Shown here: in pieces, positions 14,219 to 22,635 of the stretch
Position numbering within the stretch: the stretch's first letter is position 1
Layout: each line of letters opens with the position of its first letter
Source: Myxococcaceae bacterium
GTDB lineage: Bacteria > Myxococcota > Myxococcia > Myxococcales > Myxococcaceae
Assembly (NCBI GenBank): GCA_025459425.1
Contig: JALOQF010000093.1
Span: forward strand, 1 to 41,934
DNA: 41,934 bases
Direction of reading: 5' to 3'
Notes under the pieces: generated by a model
The model's database searches: none
What the model was told of the DNA's origin: nothing
The model's input: only the letters and a program-made list of their open reading frames with translations
Made by a program: the position numbers and the translations under genes

Positions 14219-15793
14219 ATGATCGTCAAGTGCGAGCAGTGCCAGACGAAGTTCAAGATCCCCGACGACAAGGTCACCGACAAGGGGGTGAAGGTTCGGT
14301 GCACGAAGTGCGGCCACACGTTCCGGGTGACGAAGGAGTCCGCGGCTCCAGCGTCGGGAGCGTTCCCGACTGCCCCTGCCGCGCCACCACCGGCCCCGAA
14401 GACCGTCGCGCTCGACAGCGCTGATCCGTTCAGTCGCTTCGGGCAGCCCAACACGATTCCCAAGGAGGAGCAGACGCGGCCTGGCGTCTTCGCGCTGGGC
14501 GTCGAGGCGTCACGAATGCCCGATCTCGGGAGGCCCGCGCCGGCGCCGCCGTCGAGGCCCGTGCCCGCGCCACCACCGGTCCCCGGCGCCGCGAAGCCGG
14601 CCTCGCCCTTCGACTTCGGCAGCCTCGTTCCTCCAGCACCTGCGGCGGCGCCGGTTCCACCAGCCCCGGCGGCCGCGCCCGCGCCCTTCGACTTTGCGAG
14701 CCTGGTGGCGGCCTCACCACCGGCGGCACCCAGACCGGCCGCTGGACCGGCGCCCTTCGACTTCTCGGCGTTGACGGCGCCGCCGCCCCCAGCGCCGCCT
14801 GTGGCTCCCGTTCCCGCGCCCCGCACGTCGCCACCAGCGAGGCCGGTCGACGCGCCGCCGATGTCCTTCGACTTCTCGGCAGGGCTGGGGCCACCGCCGC
14901 CGCCCGCCTACCCGTCGGCCGCTCCGCCGCCAGCCGACCCTCCGCTCGGACCACCGCCGGGGCTCCTCGGAGAGCTGCCGTCGCCGGCACCCGCTGCAGC
15001 ACCAGCGCTCGGCGAGGACTTCTTCGCGGCGCCCACGCAGCAGGTGACGGGGCCGCTCCCCGTGGTGCCCGAGGGGGCGACGAAGGAAGAGGCCCGCAGC
15101 GCGCTCTTCGACATGTCCGTCGCGGCTCCGCCGATGGCCGAAGCACCGGCGCCCGCGCCGATGCCGGTGTTGCCGCCGCCCGAGCCCGCCGACTTCGGGC
15201 CCTCGCCCGTGCCGATGCGGGTGCCGAAGCCGCCGGATCCCGCCACCGAGCGCGGGCGCCGGGTGCTAGGCATCGTCGTGAACGTGGTGATCGCCGCCCT
15301 GCTGGTGGTGGGCCTCGTGGTGGTGGCCACGGCGACGCTGAACGAAGGAAAGCTCGACGTGCAGAGCATCGGCAGCAGCCTCAAGGCGCTGGTGACGCCC
15401 ACCTCGGAGTTCACCGCCGACGACATCACCAACGGCCTGTACGACACGAAGATGGGGCGGCCGGTCTTCTACGTGCGCGGGGTGGTGACGAACCGCTCGT
15501 CGAGCCCGGCGCGGCTCAAGGTGAAGGCCGAGATCCTCGATGGGCAGACGCTCGTGCGCAGCGCCGAGGTGGTGGCGGGGTTGCCGCCGACGCCCGAGGA
15601 GCTGTTCCGCCTGGCGACGCCCGACGAGGTGAAGGCGCTGCTCGAGCGCGGTACGTCGAAGGCGCCGACGGTCGAGGCCGGAGGCACGGCGCCCTTCCTC
15701 GTGCCCTTCGCCGAGTACCCGCCCGACTTGAAGGCCTTCCGCGTGCGCGTCACCGCGACGCCGGACGGGCAGGCGACCGCGGCGGCGCCGTAG
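14219..15793 (+). CDS. MJ0042 zinc-ribbon, Pro-rich, single-pass membrane protein (DUF3426-like C-terminus)
   Basis: 524 residues. The N-terminus is an MJ0042-type zinc ribbon with CEQC (5-8) and CTKC (28-31). A 300-residue Pro/Ala linker follows, in which the motif FDF recurs at about 131, 157, 180 and 217, each near Ser-Ala/Gly-Leu (for example PFDFGSL, PFDFASL, PFDFSAL). One membrane helix lies at about 349-372, then a C-terminal domain resembling DUF3426 (FYVRGVVTNRSSSPARLKVK, AEILDGQTLV) outside the membrane. The ribbon would face the cytoplasm and the linker would reach it. Similar proteins are common in myxobacteria and associate with motility or regulation, but I cannot assign a specific role. 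Confidence 0.88.
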   Translation: MIVKCEQCQTKFKIPDDKVTDKGVKVRCTKCGHTFRVTKESAAPASGAFPTAPAAPPPAPKTVALDSADPFSRFGQPNTIPKEEQTRPGVFALGVEASRMPDLGRPAPAPPSRPVPAPPPVPGAAKPASPFDFGSLVPPAPAAAPVPPAPAAAPAPFDFASLVAASPPAAPRPAAGPAPFDFSALTAPPPPAPPVAPVPAPRTSPPARPVDAPPMSFDFSAGLGPPPPPAYPSAAPPPADPPLGPPPGLLGELPSPAPAAAPALGEDFFAAPTQQVTGPLPVVPEGATKEEARSALFDMSVAAPPMAEAPAPAPMPVLPPPEPADFGPSPVPMRVPKPPDPATERGRRVLGIVVNVVIAALLVVGLVVVATATLNEGKLDVQSIGSSLKALVTPTSEFTADDITNGLYDTKMGRPVFYVRGVVTNRSSSPARLKVKAEILDGQTLVRSAEVVAGLPPTPEELFRLATPDEVKALLERGTSKAPTVEAGGTAPFLVPFAEYPPDLKAFRVRVTATPDGQATAAAP

Positions 15794-15811
15794 GCTGAAG
15801 TCCTTCTCTCC

Positions 15812-16547
15812 ATGAGCGGCCCGCGCAGCGCCGTCACCATCGTTCGGAAGCTGACGGTGCTCTCGGGTGGCGACGAGGTGCGCCGGAAGGCCGCCGCGCG
15901 GGTGCTGGCCGACCTCCCGCCGACGGAGGCGGTGACGCTGCTCCACGAAGTGCAGGTGCTGACGCGCGCGGGGCACCCGGGGGCGCGGGAGGCGCAGCAG
16001 TCCCTGTCGCGGGCGCTGGAGCTCGAGGCCGACGCGATTCCCCACGTCGACGTGCTGCGGCGCGCGGCCTCGCTGCACGGCGCGGCGACGGTCGAGCTGC
16101 TCTTCTCGGAAGGTGAGCGCGACCGCCGCGGCGCGCGCCGATGCCAAGCTCTTCTCGCAGCCGCTGGGGGTGCTGAAGTCCCGCGCGCGGCTCACCCAGA
16201 ACCCCGACGAGATGGCGCGCTTCGCCGTGGCGTCGAACGCCGCGGTGGTGCGCGAGCTCTTGCGCAACGCGCGCCTCACCGAGGATCTCGTGCTGCGCAT
16301 CGCCGCCCGTCGCCCTGCGCGCCCGGAGCCGCTGGTGGAGATCTGGCGCTCGGACCGCTGGTCGAATCGGCCTTCCATTCGGCGCGCGTTGGCCCTCAAC
16401 CCGTACCTGCCGATCGAGGTCGGAGCGCGCATCGTGCCGCTCCTCACCCGGGCCGATCTGAAGGACCTGGTGGCCGACAGCGGGCTGCACCAGAGCCTCA
16501 AGGAGCAGGCGCGCACGCTGCTGGCGCTGAGCACCCGGCCACCGTGA
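15812..16547 (+). pseudogene. Frameshifted helical-repeat protein
   Basis: The coding signal runs in one frame from ATG 15812 (MSGPRSAVTIVRKLTVLSGG) to about 16110 (ATVELLFSEG), then continues in the +1 frame from about 16113 (SATAAARADAKLFSQ) to the stop at 16547. The first frame after 16115 turns Arg-rich and non-coding, while the second frame has strong codon bias. The two pieces would make one protein of about 245 residues with leucine-rich-variant or HEAT-like helices (VVRELLRNARLTEDLVLRIA). This is a 1-nt insertion, 2-nt deletion, sequencing error or true pseudogene. Two separate genes are possible (GTG 16113 with GGAAG immediately upstream) but the spacing is too short for good initiation. 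It is convergent with tatA, with a 3-bp gap. Confidence 0.6.
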
Positions 16548-16550
16548 GGT

Positions 16551-16775
16551 TCAGGGCTTCTTCACGTCGCCGTCGACGACCTGCGCGTCGGTCTGCCCCC
16601 GCTCGAGCTTCCTGGCCGCCGAGGCGTCGACGAAGTCGTCACCCTTCGACGCCTTCTTGAACGAGTAGACGAACTTGCCCAGGGCGTTGCCGAGCTGGCC
16701 CATGCGCGAGGCGGAGAACACGATCACGAGGATCGCGCCGATCATGAGGATCTCGCCGACACCGAATGGGCCCAT
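16551..16775 (-). CDS. tatA: Sec-independent translocase component TatA-like
   Basis: 74 residues from ATG 16775, the start that gives the canonical N-terminal helix (MGPFGVGEILMIGAILVIVF). It is followed by the amphipathic helix MGQLGNALGKFVYSFKKA and an acidic, charged tail. This layout (N-terminal G-x-x-E-x-L helix, hinge, amphipathic helix, polar tail) is TatA/TatE/Hcf106; the pore-like component exports folded proteins. The tail is short but within family range. A longer in-frame start near 16904 gives only Arg-rich residues. It diverges from the phosphodiesterase gene and is not linked to tatBC here. Confidence 0.93.
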   Translation of the reverse strand: MGPFGVGEILMIGAILVIVFSASRMGQLGNALGKFVYSFKKASKGDDFVDASAARKLERGQTDAQVVDGDVKKP

Positions 16776-16851
16776 GGCGGCTCCACCCTGACGCAAGCGG
16801 CGGCCACGCGCAACTTGACGACCGGCCGGGCACGCCCGCATGTGACGGCCG

Positions 16852-17574
16852 ATGATGCGAATTCTGGGGCACCGCGGGGCGAGCGCCGACTTTCCCGAGA
16901 ACACCCTCGAGGCCTTTCGTGGCGCGCTGGCGCAGGGGGCCGACGGCGTCGAGCTCGACGTGATGCGCTGCGGCTCGGGCGAGCTGGTGGTGTGTCACGA
17001 CGAGTGGCTGACGAGGCTGTCGGGGCTCCGCTGGGAGGTCGCGCGCACGCCCTGGTGGAAGCTGTCGCGCGCCGACGTCGGCAGCCGGCTGGGCTTCCCC
17101 TCGGCGCGCATTCCGCTCCTCGACGAGGTGTTCGCCCAGCTGCCGAAGGACGCGGTCGTCAACGTCGAGCTCAAGTGCGAGACGGTCGACGACGGCGGGC
17201 TGTCGGTCGAGGTGGGGCGCTTTCTCGAGACCGGGGGGCATGCGCCGCGGGCGTTCGTCTCGTCGTTCAACCCGCTCTGTCTGGTGCGGCTGGCGCGGGC
17301 CTTTCCGACGATTCGCCGGGGGCTCCTGATCGATCCCGACAAGGCGTGGCTGCCGCAAGTCGCGTGGCTGCCAGTCGCGGCGAAGACGTCGATTCACCCG
17401 CACGCGAGCGCGGTCACCGAGGCGCGCATGCGGGACTGGCGTGCGCGCGGCTACGAGGTGGCGGTGTGGACGATCGACGACGTGGTGGAAGCGAGGCGGC
17501 TCGAGGCGCTGGGGGTCGACTGGCTCATCACCAACCGGCCGCTGGCGCTGCGGCGGGCGTTGGGGCGCGCGTGA
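16852..17574 (+). CDS. Glycerophosphodiester phosphodiesterase
   Basis: 240 residues. Hydrolyses glycerophosphodiesters to glycerol-3-phosphate and an alcohol. The TIM-barrel N-terminal motif HRGASADFPENTLEAF (His, Arg, Glu of the active site) is at about 7-22, then the metal-binding GADGVELDVMRC and the second catalytic histidine in VVCHDEWLTRLSG. Later conserved parts include ELKCE and the WTIDD region near the C-terminus. There is no signal peptide, so it is cytoplasmic (UgpQ-like rather than periplasmic GlpQ). ATG 16852 is followed at once by a second ATG; either may be used. Confidence 0.95.
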   Translation: MMRILGHRGASADFPENTLEAFRGALAQGADGVELDVMRCGSGELVVCHDEWLTRLSGLRWEVARTPWWKLSRADVGSRLGFPSARIPLLDEVFAQLPKDAVVNVELKCETVDDGGLSVEVGRFLETGGHAPRAFVSSFNPLCLVRLARAFPTIRRGLLIDPDKAWLPQVAWLPVAAKTSIHPHASAVTEARMRDWRARGYEVAVWTIDDVVEARRLEALGVDWLITNRPLALRRALGRA

Positions 17575-17577
17575 GCG

Positions 17578-18462
17578 TCAGAAGTCGAGGCCGAGCGAGC
17601 CGGTGAAGGCGAGCACCCCGGGGATGGTGCGGGTCTCCATGTTCGCGTCGCGGAACGGCGAGAAGAACGCGTACGACACCTCGAGGTTGATGAGGGCGTG
17701 GCCACCGATGAAGCGCAGGCCGCCGTAGAAGCGGCTGTGGGTGTTCTGAACGGCCTGCAGCGACGTGAAGACGAAGTAGTCGCGGAACAGCTCGGTGTCG
17801 GCCTCGGCGAGCGTGCGCGTCGGGCGGAAGTCGACGTTGCCGGTCGAGGCGCCCACGAAGGTGAGGCTCCAGCCGCCGTAGGGCGTCAGCGACACCATGC
17901 CGGCGATGGCGAACTGCTTGCCGATGCCCAGGTCGAGGCCGCCGGCCGTCAGGTCGAAGTCACGGCTGTTGATGAGCTTCGAGATGTAGCCGCGCACGGC
18001 CAGCTCGGGCAGGTACTTGAAGCCCTCGAGCACGGCCCACTTGAGCTCGAGCCCGCCGACGCCCATGCGGCTCTCGGGAATCCACGAGGCGCGCGCGCCG
18101 ACCTCGAACGAGAAGGGGAGCCCCTTGCGCACGTGCACGCCGGGGAGAATGCGTGGCCCGCGAAAGTCACCCACCGTCGGCAGCGAGCCACCCTGCAGAT
18201 CGTAATAGGTGGTGGTGAGCGCGAAGGCGAAGCCCGAGTGGCCCAGGGTGTCGGGCGAGGCGCCATTGGCGGCGGTGATGACGGCGGCGAACTGGCGGGC
18301 GAAGACGCGGAAGTTCCCGTTCGCCCGCGGGTCGGCCATGGAGCCGTCGGGCTGGGGGTTGCCGAGCTTCGAGATCTGGAAATCGTTGGAGAAGCCCTGG
18401 GCAAAGGCGGCGCTCCCCGAGAGGAGCACCGCGAGCGACAGGCCCAGGAATCGCGTCGACAT
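17578..18462 (-). CDS. Secreted outer-membrane-like beta-barrel protein, function unknown
   Basis: 294 residues with a clear Sec signal (MSTRFLGLSLAVLLSGSAAFAQ), cleaved after AFA. The mature part alternates polar and hydrophobic residues in strand-sized blocks (FEVGARASWIPESRMGVGGLELKW, ending in ALINLEVSYAFFS and VLAFTGSLGLDF), with a C-terminal aromatic residue, as in outer-membrane beta-barrels. The DLGIGKQFAIAGMVSLTPYGGW motif suggests OMP_b-brl family proteins. There are no cysteines. It is adjacent to the S41 protease gene on the same strand with a 44-bp gap. Confidence 0.8.
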   Translation of the reverse strand: MSTRFLGLSLAVLLSGSAAFAQGFSNDFQISKLGNPQPDGSMADPRANGNFRVFARQFAAVITAANGASPDTLGHSGFAFALTTTYYDLQGGSLPTVGDFRGPRILPGVHVRKGLPFSFEVGARASWIPESRMGVGGLELKWAVLEGFKYLPELAVRGYISKLINSRDFDLTAGGLDLGIGKQFAIAGMVSLTPYGGWSLTFVGASTGNVDFRPTRTLAEADTELFRDYFVFTSLQAVQNTHSRFYGGLRFIGGHALINLEVSYAFFSPFRDANMETRTIPGVLAFTGSLGLDF

Positions 18463-18506
18463 GCGAAAGGACGCTAGTCGCGTCCTCCCACACCATCAAC
18501 AAACCT

Positions 18507-21500
18507 TCAGGGCTTGGCCTGCTTCGGAGGCTCGTCGCTCAGGTTGGCGGCGACGGCCGGCGCGCGGCGGCGAATGACGACCGTCTTGCGGGTGGCGAAG
18601 TCCTGGGTCTCGCGGGCGATGACGGTGACGAAGTTGTTCCCTTCTTTCAGGGGGAACTCGGTCGTGAACTTCAGCTTGTCGCCATCGTCGGGCGTGCGGC
18701 CCTTGAAGAAGACCTTCTGGTCGTTCACCAGCACGAAGACGTCGAGCAGCGTCGGGTCGGTGACGACGCTCGACAGCGTGAAGTTCGCGCCGTCGACGGC
18801 GGTGCCACCCTGGGCCGGGTCGAGGTTGACGCTGATCAGCGCAGGCGCGCGGAACGGCACTACCTCGAGCTCCTTGTCCTTCGGGAAGACGGGCTTCTGG
18901 CCGCGGGCATCGCGCAGGTCGGCGATCTTCACGAAGGCGGGCCGGTTCTCGGCCAGCTCGACGCGGGCGACGGTCGAGCCGCGGGCGAGCTCGCTCAGCA
19001 CGGCGCCCTTCGGCAGGCGGGCGATGACGGGCGCGCGCGGGTCGGCGCTGGCGTAGACCTCGGCCTTCTCGGCCACCTTCACGACGCCCTTCTTCGGCTC
19101 GAGCGCGACGGGCGCCGAGGCCCCATCGACGGGGATGACGAGCTTGTCGGTGAGGAACTCCTCGAGGGGCTCGTCGAGCACGTTGACGCGCAGCCCGAAC
19201 TCGTCGGGCTTGAGCGCCTTCTTCACCTCGAGCGAGAAGCGCGCCGTCTTCGTCTCACCGGCCTCGAGCTCGCCCACCTTGAAGCGGCCCTTCTCGATGA
19301 AGATGTTGGGCTCGCCGGTGTTGCGGATCATCGCGAAGGTGTCGAGGGCCTTGCCGCCGCCGACGTTGGTGACGTCGAGCAAGAGGGTGACCGACTCGCC
19401 GCGCTGGGCCACGCCGTCCTGGTTGCAGGCCTGGCAGTCGTCGACGAGCTGCCACGAGTAGGCGAAGCGGGGCTTGGGCAGTTCGACGAAGTTGAGCTCA
19501 CCGGCCAGCGCTTCCTGCAGCACGCCCGAGTCGTCCTGGAACTTCACGGTGACGCCGTCGCGGCGCGAGATGAGATCCTTCGGCAGCTTGACGCTCACGG
19601 TCCACGTGCGCTGCTCGCCGGGCTTGAGCGCGCCGAAGAGGAACTCGCGGCGGTCGAGGTAGCCGTTCTCGCTCTCGATCCACGCGCGCAGGCGCTTGAT
19701 GGGCTCGGAGCCCTTGTTCTCGGCGGTCAGCTCGAGCTGCACCGTCTCGCCGGCGACGATCTTCCGGTCGACGTTGGGCTTGAGCGTGCTCTCGACGCTG
19801 GGCTTCTTCGGCGAGGGGCCGGGCGACCAGTCGATGCCGAGCGCGGTGATGGCGTTGGCGATGCGGTCTTCTTCCTTGCGCGAGGTGTCGTTCACGAACT
19901 TCTTGCCGGCCTCGATCATCTTGTCGCGGCGGGTGAAGGGTGCGGTGAGGAGGAAGTCACGCGCGAAGGTGACCTCGAAGTCCTCGCGCACCTCGTCCTG
20001 TGACTCGGCGTCGAGCTGATCGTCGAGGTCTTCTTCGCTCGAGGAGCCCTCGCTGTCGGTCAGCACGTTCTTACCGGCCGGAGCCTTGCCCTTGGGAGGC
20101 GTGGCGGCGGCCTTGGGGTCCTTCTTCTCTTCGGGCGGGGCCTTGGCGACCTTCTCCTTCTCTTCCTTGAGGTACTTGAGCGACAGGACCGGCTTCTCGC
20201 GCACGACGACGTCTTCGCGCTTCTTGGCGGCCTTGTCGTTCGACGGGTTGCCGAAGTGCGACTCGAGATCGGCCTCGCCCATCGACTTGCGGGGCGCGAA
20301 GACGTCGACGCGATCCTTCGAGACGCGGGTGGGCGTGAGCTGAATGTCGGGGGTGATGCCGACCTCTTGAATCGAGATGTCGCCGGGCGTGAGGTACTTG
20401 GCGATGGTGAGCTTGAGCGCGCTCTCGTCGGGGAAGTCGTAGAGCACCTGCACCGAGCCCTTGCCGAACGTCTGACGGCCGATGATGACGGCGCGGTTCA
20501 GGTTCTTGAGCGCACCGGCGACGATCTCAGAGGCCGAGGCGCTGCCGGCGTTCACGAGCACCGCGACGGGGTAGGCGTCGTCGTCGTCGTCAGGGTGGGC
20601 CTTCTTCTCTTCGCGCAGCTTGTCCGAGAGGCCGACGGTGGCGACGATGGTGCCGCTCGAGACGAACACGTCTGACACCTGAATGGCCTGGTCGAGGAGC
20701 CCGCCGGGGTTGCCGCGCAGGTCGAGCACGACGCCCTTGAGGCCCGAGGCCGCGCCGTTCGTCTTCGCCTGGGCTCCGAGCTCCATGAGCGCCGTCTGGA
20801 GGTCCCGCGTGGTGTTGCCCTGGAAGTTCTTGATGCGCACGTAGCCGACGTTCGAGGCGAGCAGCTTCGACTGCACCGACTCGATGGTGATGAGCGCGCG
20901 GGTGAGCGTCATGACCTGGGGCTTGTCCCAGCCCTTGCGGTTGACGGTGATGGTGACGCGCGAGTCGACCGGGCCGCGGAGCTTCCCGACGGCCTCGTTG
21001 AGGTCCATGTTGACGGTCGACTCTTCGCCGATGCGGGTGATCTGGTCGTCCTTCTTGATGCCGGCGCGGAAGGCGGGCGTCTTGGGCAGCACCTTGACGA
21101 CGGTGAGAATGCCCTCGCGCATCTGGATGACGAAGCCCAGGCCGCCGAACTCGCCCTTCGTCGAGAGCTTCATCTCGCGGTACATCTCGGGCCGCAGGAG
21201 GATCGAGTGCGGGTCGAGCGTGTTCAGCATTCCGTTGACGGCCGCGTACTCGATCTCGCGGGTGTCATCGGTGGGGCGCATGTTGCGCGAGATGAAGTCG
21301 AACACGTCCTTCATGGTGAAGGACATGCGCCAGAGCGTGTCGACGTGAGAGATGTCGAACTCGCGCGCCTTGCCGTTGACGTTGAGGCGCACCTTGCCGC
21401 TGTCGGCCGAGCCGTCGACCATCACCTCGGGCACCGACTTCTCGACGGCCTCGAGCGCGGCGACCATCATCTCCTTCGGGCGCACGCGCTTGGGGTCGAC

Positions 21501-21707
21501 GTAGTTGTCCTTCACGTAGAGGATCACCTTCGTCAGCACGCGCAGCGCCGAGAGCTCGTGCGTGGACTTCGACTCGTCGCCGCCACGTCCCGGAGCCGCC
21601 TCGGCTTCCTTCGACATGGTGAGCGAGAGGGGGACGCGGTCGTTTCCAGCGAGCGCCCACGCGATGATGAGCGCGGCGACGACCAGGACCCGGCGGAGCA
21701 TGTGCAT
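18507..21707 (-). CDS. C-terminal processing protease (S41/CtpA family), extra-long
   Basis: 1066 residues against about 450 for typical CtpA. Domains in order: N-terminal signal or membrane helix (about 5-20); S41 N-terminal region (about 50-160); PDZ domain (about 185-255, GLGFVIQMREGILTV); S41 catalytic core with LDLRGNPGG (about 329-337), the Ser loop NAGSASASEI (Ser near 391) and TFGKGSVQ (general-base Lys near 416). The remainder, from about 490, is a Lys/Glu-rich linker, then CARDB-like Ig domains (LELTAENKGSEPIKRLRAW; NQDGVAQRGESVTLLLDV) and an SH3b-like domain (VYASADPRAPVIARLPKG). The C-terminus is basic and Pro-rich. It acts in the periplasm or at the cell surface. The start is ATG 21707; ATG 21701 is an alternative. 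Confidence 0.94.
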   Translation of the reverse strand: MHMLRRVLVVAALIIAWALAGNDRVPLSLTMSKEAEAAPGRGGDESKSTHELSALRVLTKVILYVKDNYVDPKRVRPKEMMVAALEAVEKSVPEVMVDGSADSGKVRLNVNGKAREFDISHVDTLWRMSFTMKDVFDFISRNMRPTDDTREIEYAAVNGMLNTLDPHSILLRPEMYREMKLSTKGEFGGLGFVIQMREGILTVVKVLPKTPAFRAGIKKDDQITRIGEESTVNMDLNEAVGKLRGPVDSRVTITVNRKGWDKPQVMTLTRALITIESVQSKLLASNVGYVRIKNFQGNTTRDLQTALMELGAQAKTNGAASGLKGVVLDLRGNPGGLLDQAIQVSDVFVSSGTIVATVGLSDKLREEKKAHPDDDDDAYPVAVLVNAGSASASEIVAGALKNLNRAVIIGRQTFGKGSVQVLYDFPDESALKLTIAKYLTPGDISIQEVGITPDIQLTPTRVSKDRVDVFAPRKSMGEADLESHFGNPSNDKAAKKREDVVVREKPVLSLKYLKEEKEKVAKAPPEEKKDPKAAATPPKGKAPAGKNVLTDSEGSSSEEDLDDQLDAESQDEVREDFEVTFARDFLLTAPFTRRDKMIEAGKKFVNDTSRKEEDRIANAITALGIDWSPGPSPKKPSVESTLKPNVDRKIVAGETVQLELTAENKGSEPIKRLRAWIESENGYLDRREFLFGALKPGEQRTWTVSVKLPKDLISRRDGVTVKFQDDSGVLQEALAGELNFVELPKPRFAYSWQLVDDCQACNQDGVAQRGESVTLLLDVTNVGGGKALDTFAMIRNTGEPNIFIEKGRFKVGELEAGETKTARFSLEVKKALKPDEFGLRVNVLDEPLEEFLTDKLVIPVDGASAPVALEPKKGVVKVAEKAEVYASADPRAPVIARLPKGAVLSELARGSTVARVELAENRPAFVKIADLRDARGQKPVFPKDKELEVVPFRAPALISVNLDPAQGGTAVDGANFTLSSVVTDPTLLDVFVLVNDQKVFFKGRTPDDGDKLKFTTEFPLKEGNNFVTVIARETQDFATRKTVVIRRRAPAVAANLSDEPPKQAKP

Positions 21708-21857
21708 GATGTGAGTCTCTTCCTCGAAGTGCCTTCGGAAACGTCGGCCTGTCGAATGACCGGTCGAGCCTAACCAGCAGGGTGTGCCCCTTCAAGGAAC
21801 GCCAACACGGGGCGCGTCGGCCACGTTCCGAGTGGCCCACAGCCACGACGGGGAGGT

Positions 21858-22589
21858 TCAGCGCGCCTCGGGCGGCCCGGACACGGCGCCGGCCTGCCGG
21901 AGCGCCCGGTAGAGCAGCGTCCCCGCCACCACGGCGACGGGCATGAGGAAGAAGTTCAGCACCGGCACCCAGAGCATGACGTACAGCGCAGCGCCGAAGC
22001 CGAGGGCCAGCGTCAGCCGGCGCCGGAGCGCGGCGAGCACCTGACCGAAGGGGTAGAGGTGCCGGGCCATCGGGTTCGCGACGCTGCCCGCGCCCGGAAC
22101 GAGGTTGAGCGGCAAGAGCACGAGCAGCCCGAGCACCTGGGTGACGAGCCGCAGCAGCGTGTGCCCCAGCGACTCGGCGGTGCCGCGAATCGTCCGGCCC
22201 AGGTCGAACGGTGGGCTGACGAAGTCGCCGCAGCGCTGCTCGGTGGCCTCGGACAGGGGATCCTGCAGCGGAGCCAGCACGAGGTTCGGGAGCGTCAGCG
22301 CCGACACGAAGGACGCGAGCGAGAAGAAGAGGAAGCCGACGATGGCCGAGGCGACCGTGCGCCAGCTGCCGGTGCCGATGAGGGCGTCGGCCCAGCCGAA
22401 CGCGCGTGGCCAGAAGAAGACGACGATGCCCACCAGCAGGCCGGCGGTGACGAGGCCCGAGAGCAGCGAGAGCCCGAGCAGCTTCGGCGTCGACACCATG
22501 ACGCGCACGGCCCGGAAGGGCAGGGAGAGGCCGCGGAAGAAGTCTCCGAGCGTCGGCGCCGCAGGAAGGGTGGGGACGATGTCGTTCAA
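21858..22589 (-). CDS. EI24-domain integral membrane protein (CysZ-like fold)
   Basis: About 243 residues with four or more membrane helices, including LLGLSLLSGLVTAGLLVGIVV, SAIVGFLFFSLASFVSAL and LGLLVLLPLNLVPGAG. The central motif LAPLQDPLSEATEQRCGDF and the LVPGAGSVANPM region are typical of the EI24 (DUF540/CysZ) family. CysZ itself is a sulfate uptake protein, but this one has no cys genes nearby, so the substrate is unknown. The start is uncertain: TTG 22589 is chosen because it clears the divergent gshA gene; an in-frame ATG at 22637 would overlap the gshA start codon itself. Confidence 0.86.
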   Translation of the reverse strand: MNDIVPTLPAAPTLGDFFRGLSLPFRAVRVMVSTPKLLGLSLLSGLVTAGLLVGIVVFFWPRAFGWADALIGTGSWRTVASAIVGFLFFSLASFVSALTLPNLVLAPLQDPLSEATEQRCGDFVSPPFDLGRTIRGTAESLGHTLLRLVTQVLGLLVLLPLNLVPGAGSVANPMARHLYPFGQVLAALRRRLTLALGFGAALYVMLWVPVLNFFLMPVAVVAGTLLYRALRQAGAVSGPPEAR

Positions 22590-22635
22590 ATGGCGCGACC
22601 CTGAGGAGCCGACGTTATAGAGCCGCCTCCATTGC

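Noticed and set aside
16113-16547. Treating the second half of the repeat gene as an independent gene.
   Set aside because: Its GTG has a Shine-Dalgarno-like GGAAG touching the start codon, and the codon bias of the upstream frame continues right up to it, so a frameshift is more likely.
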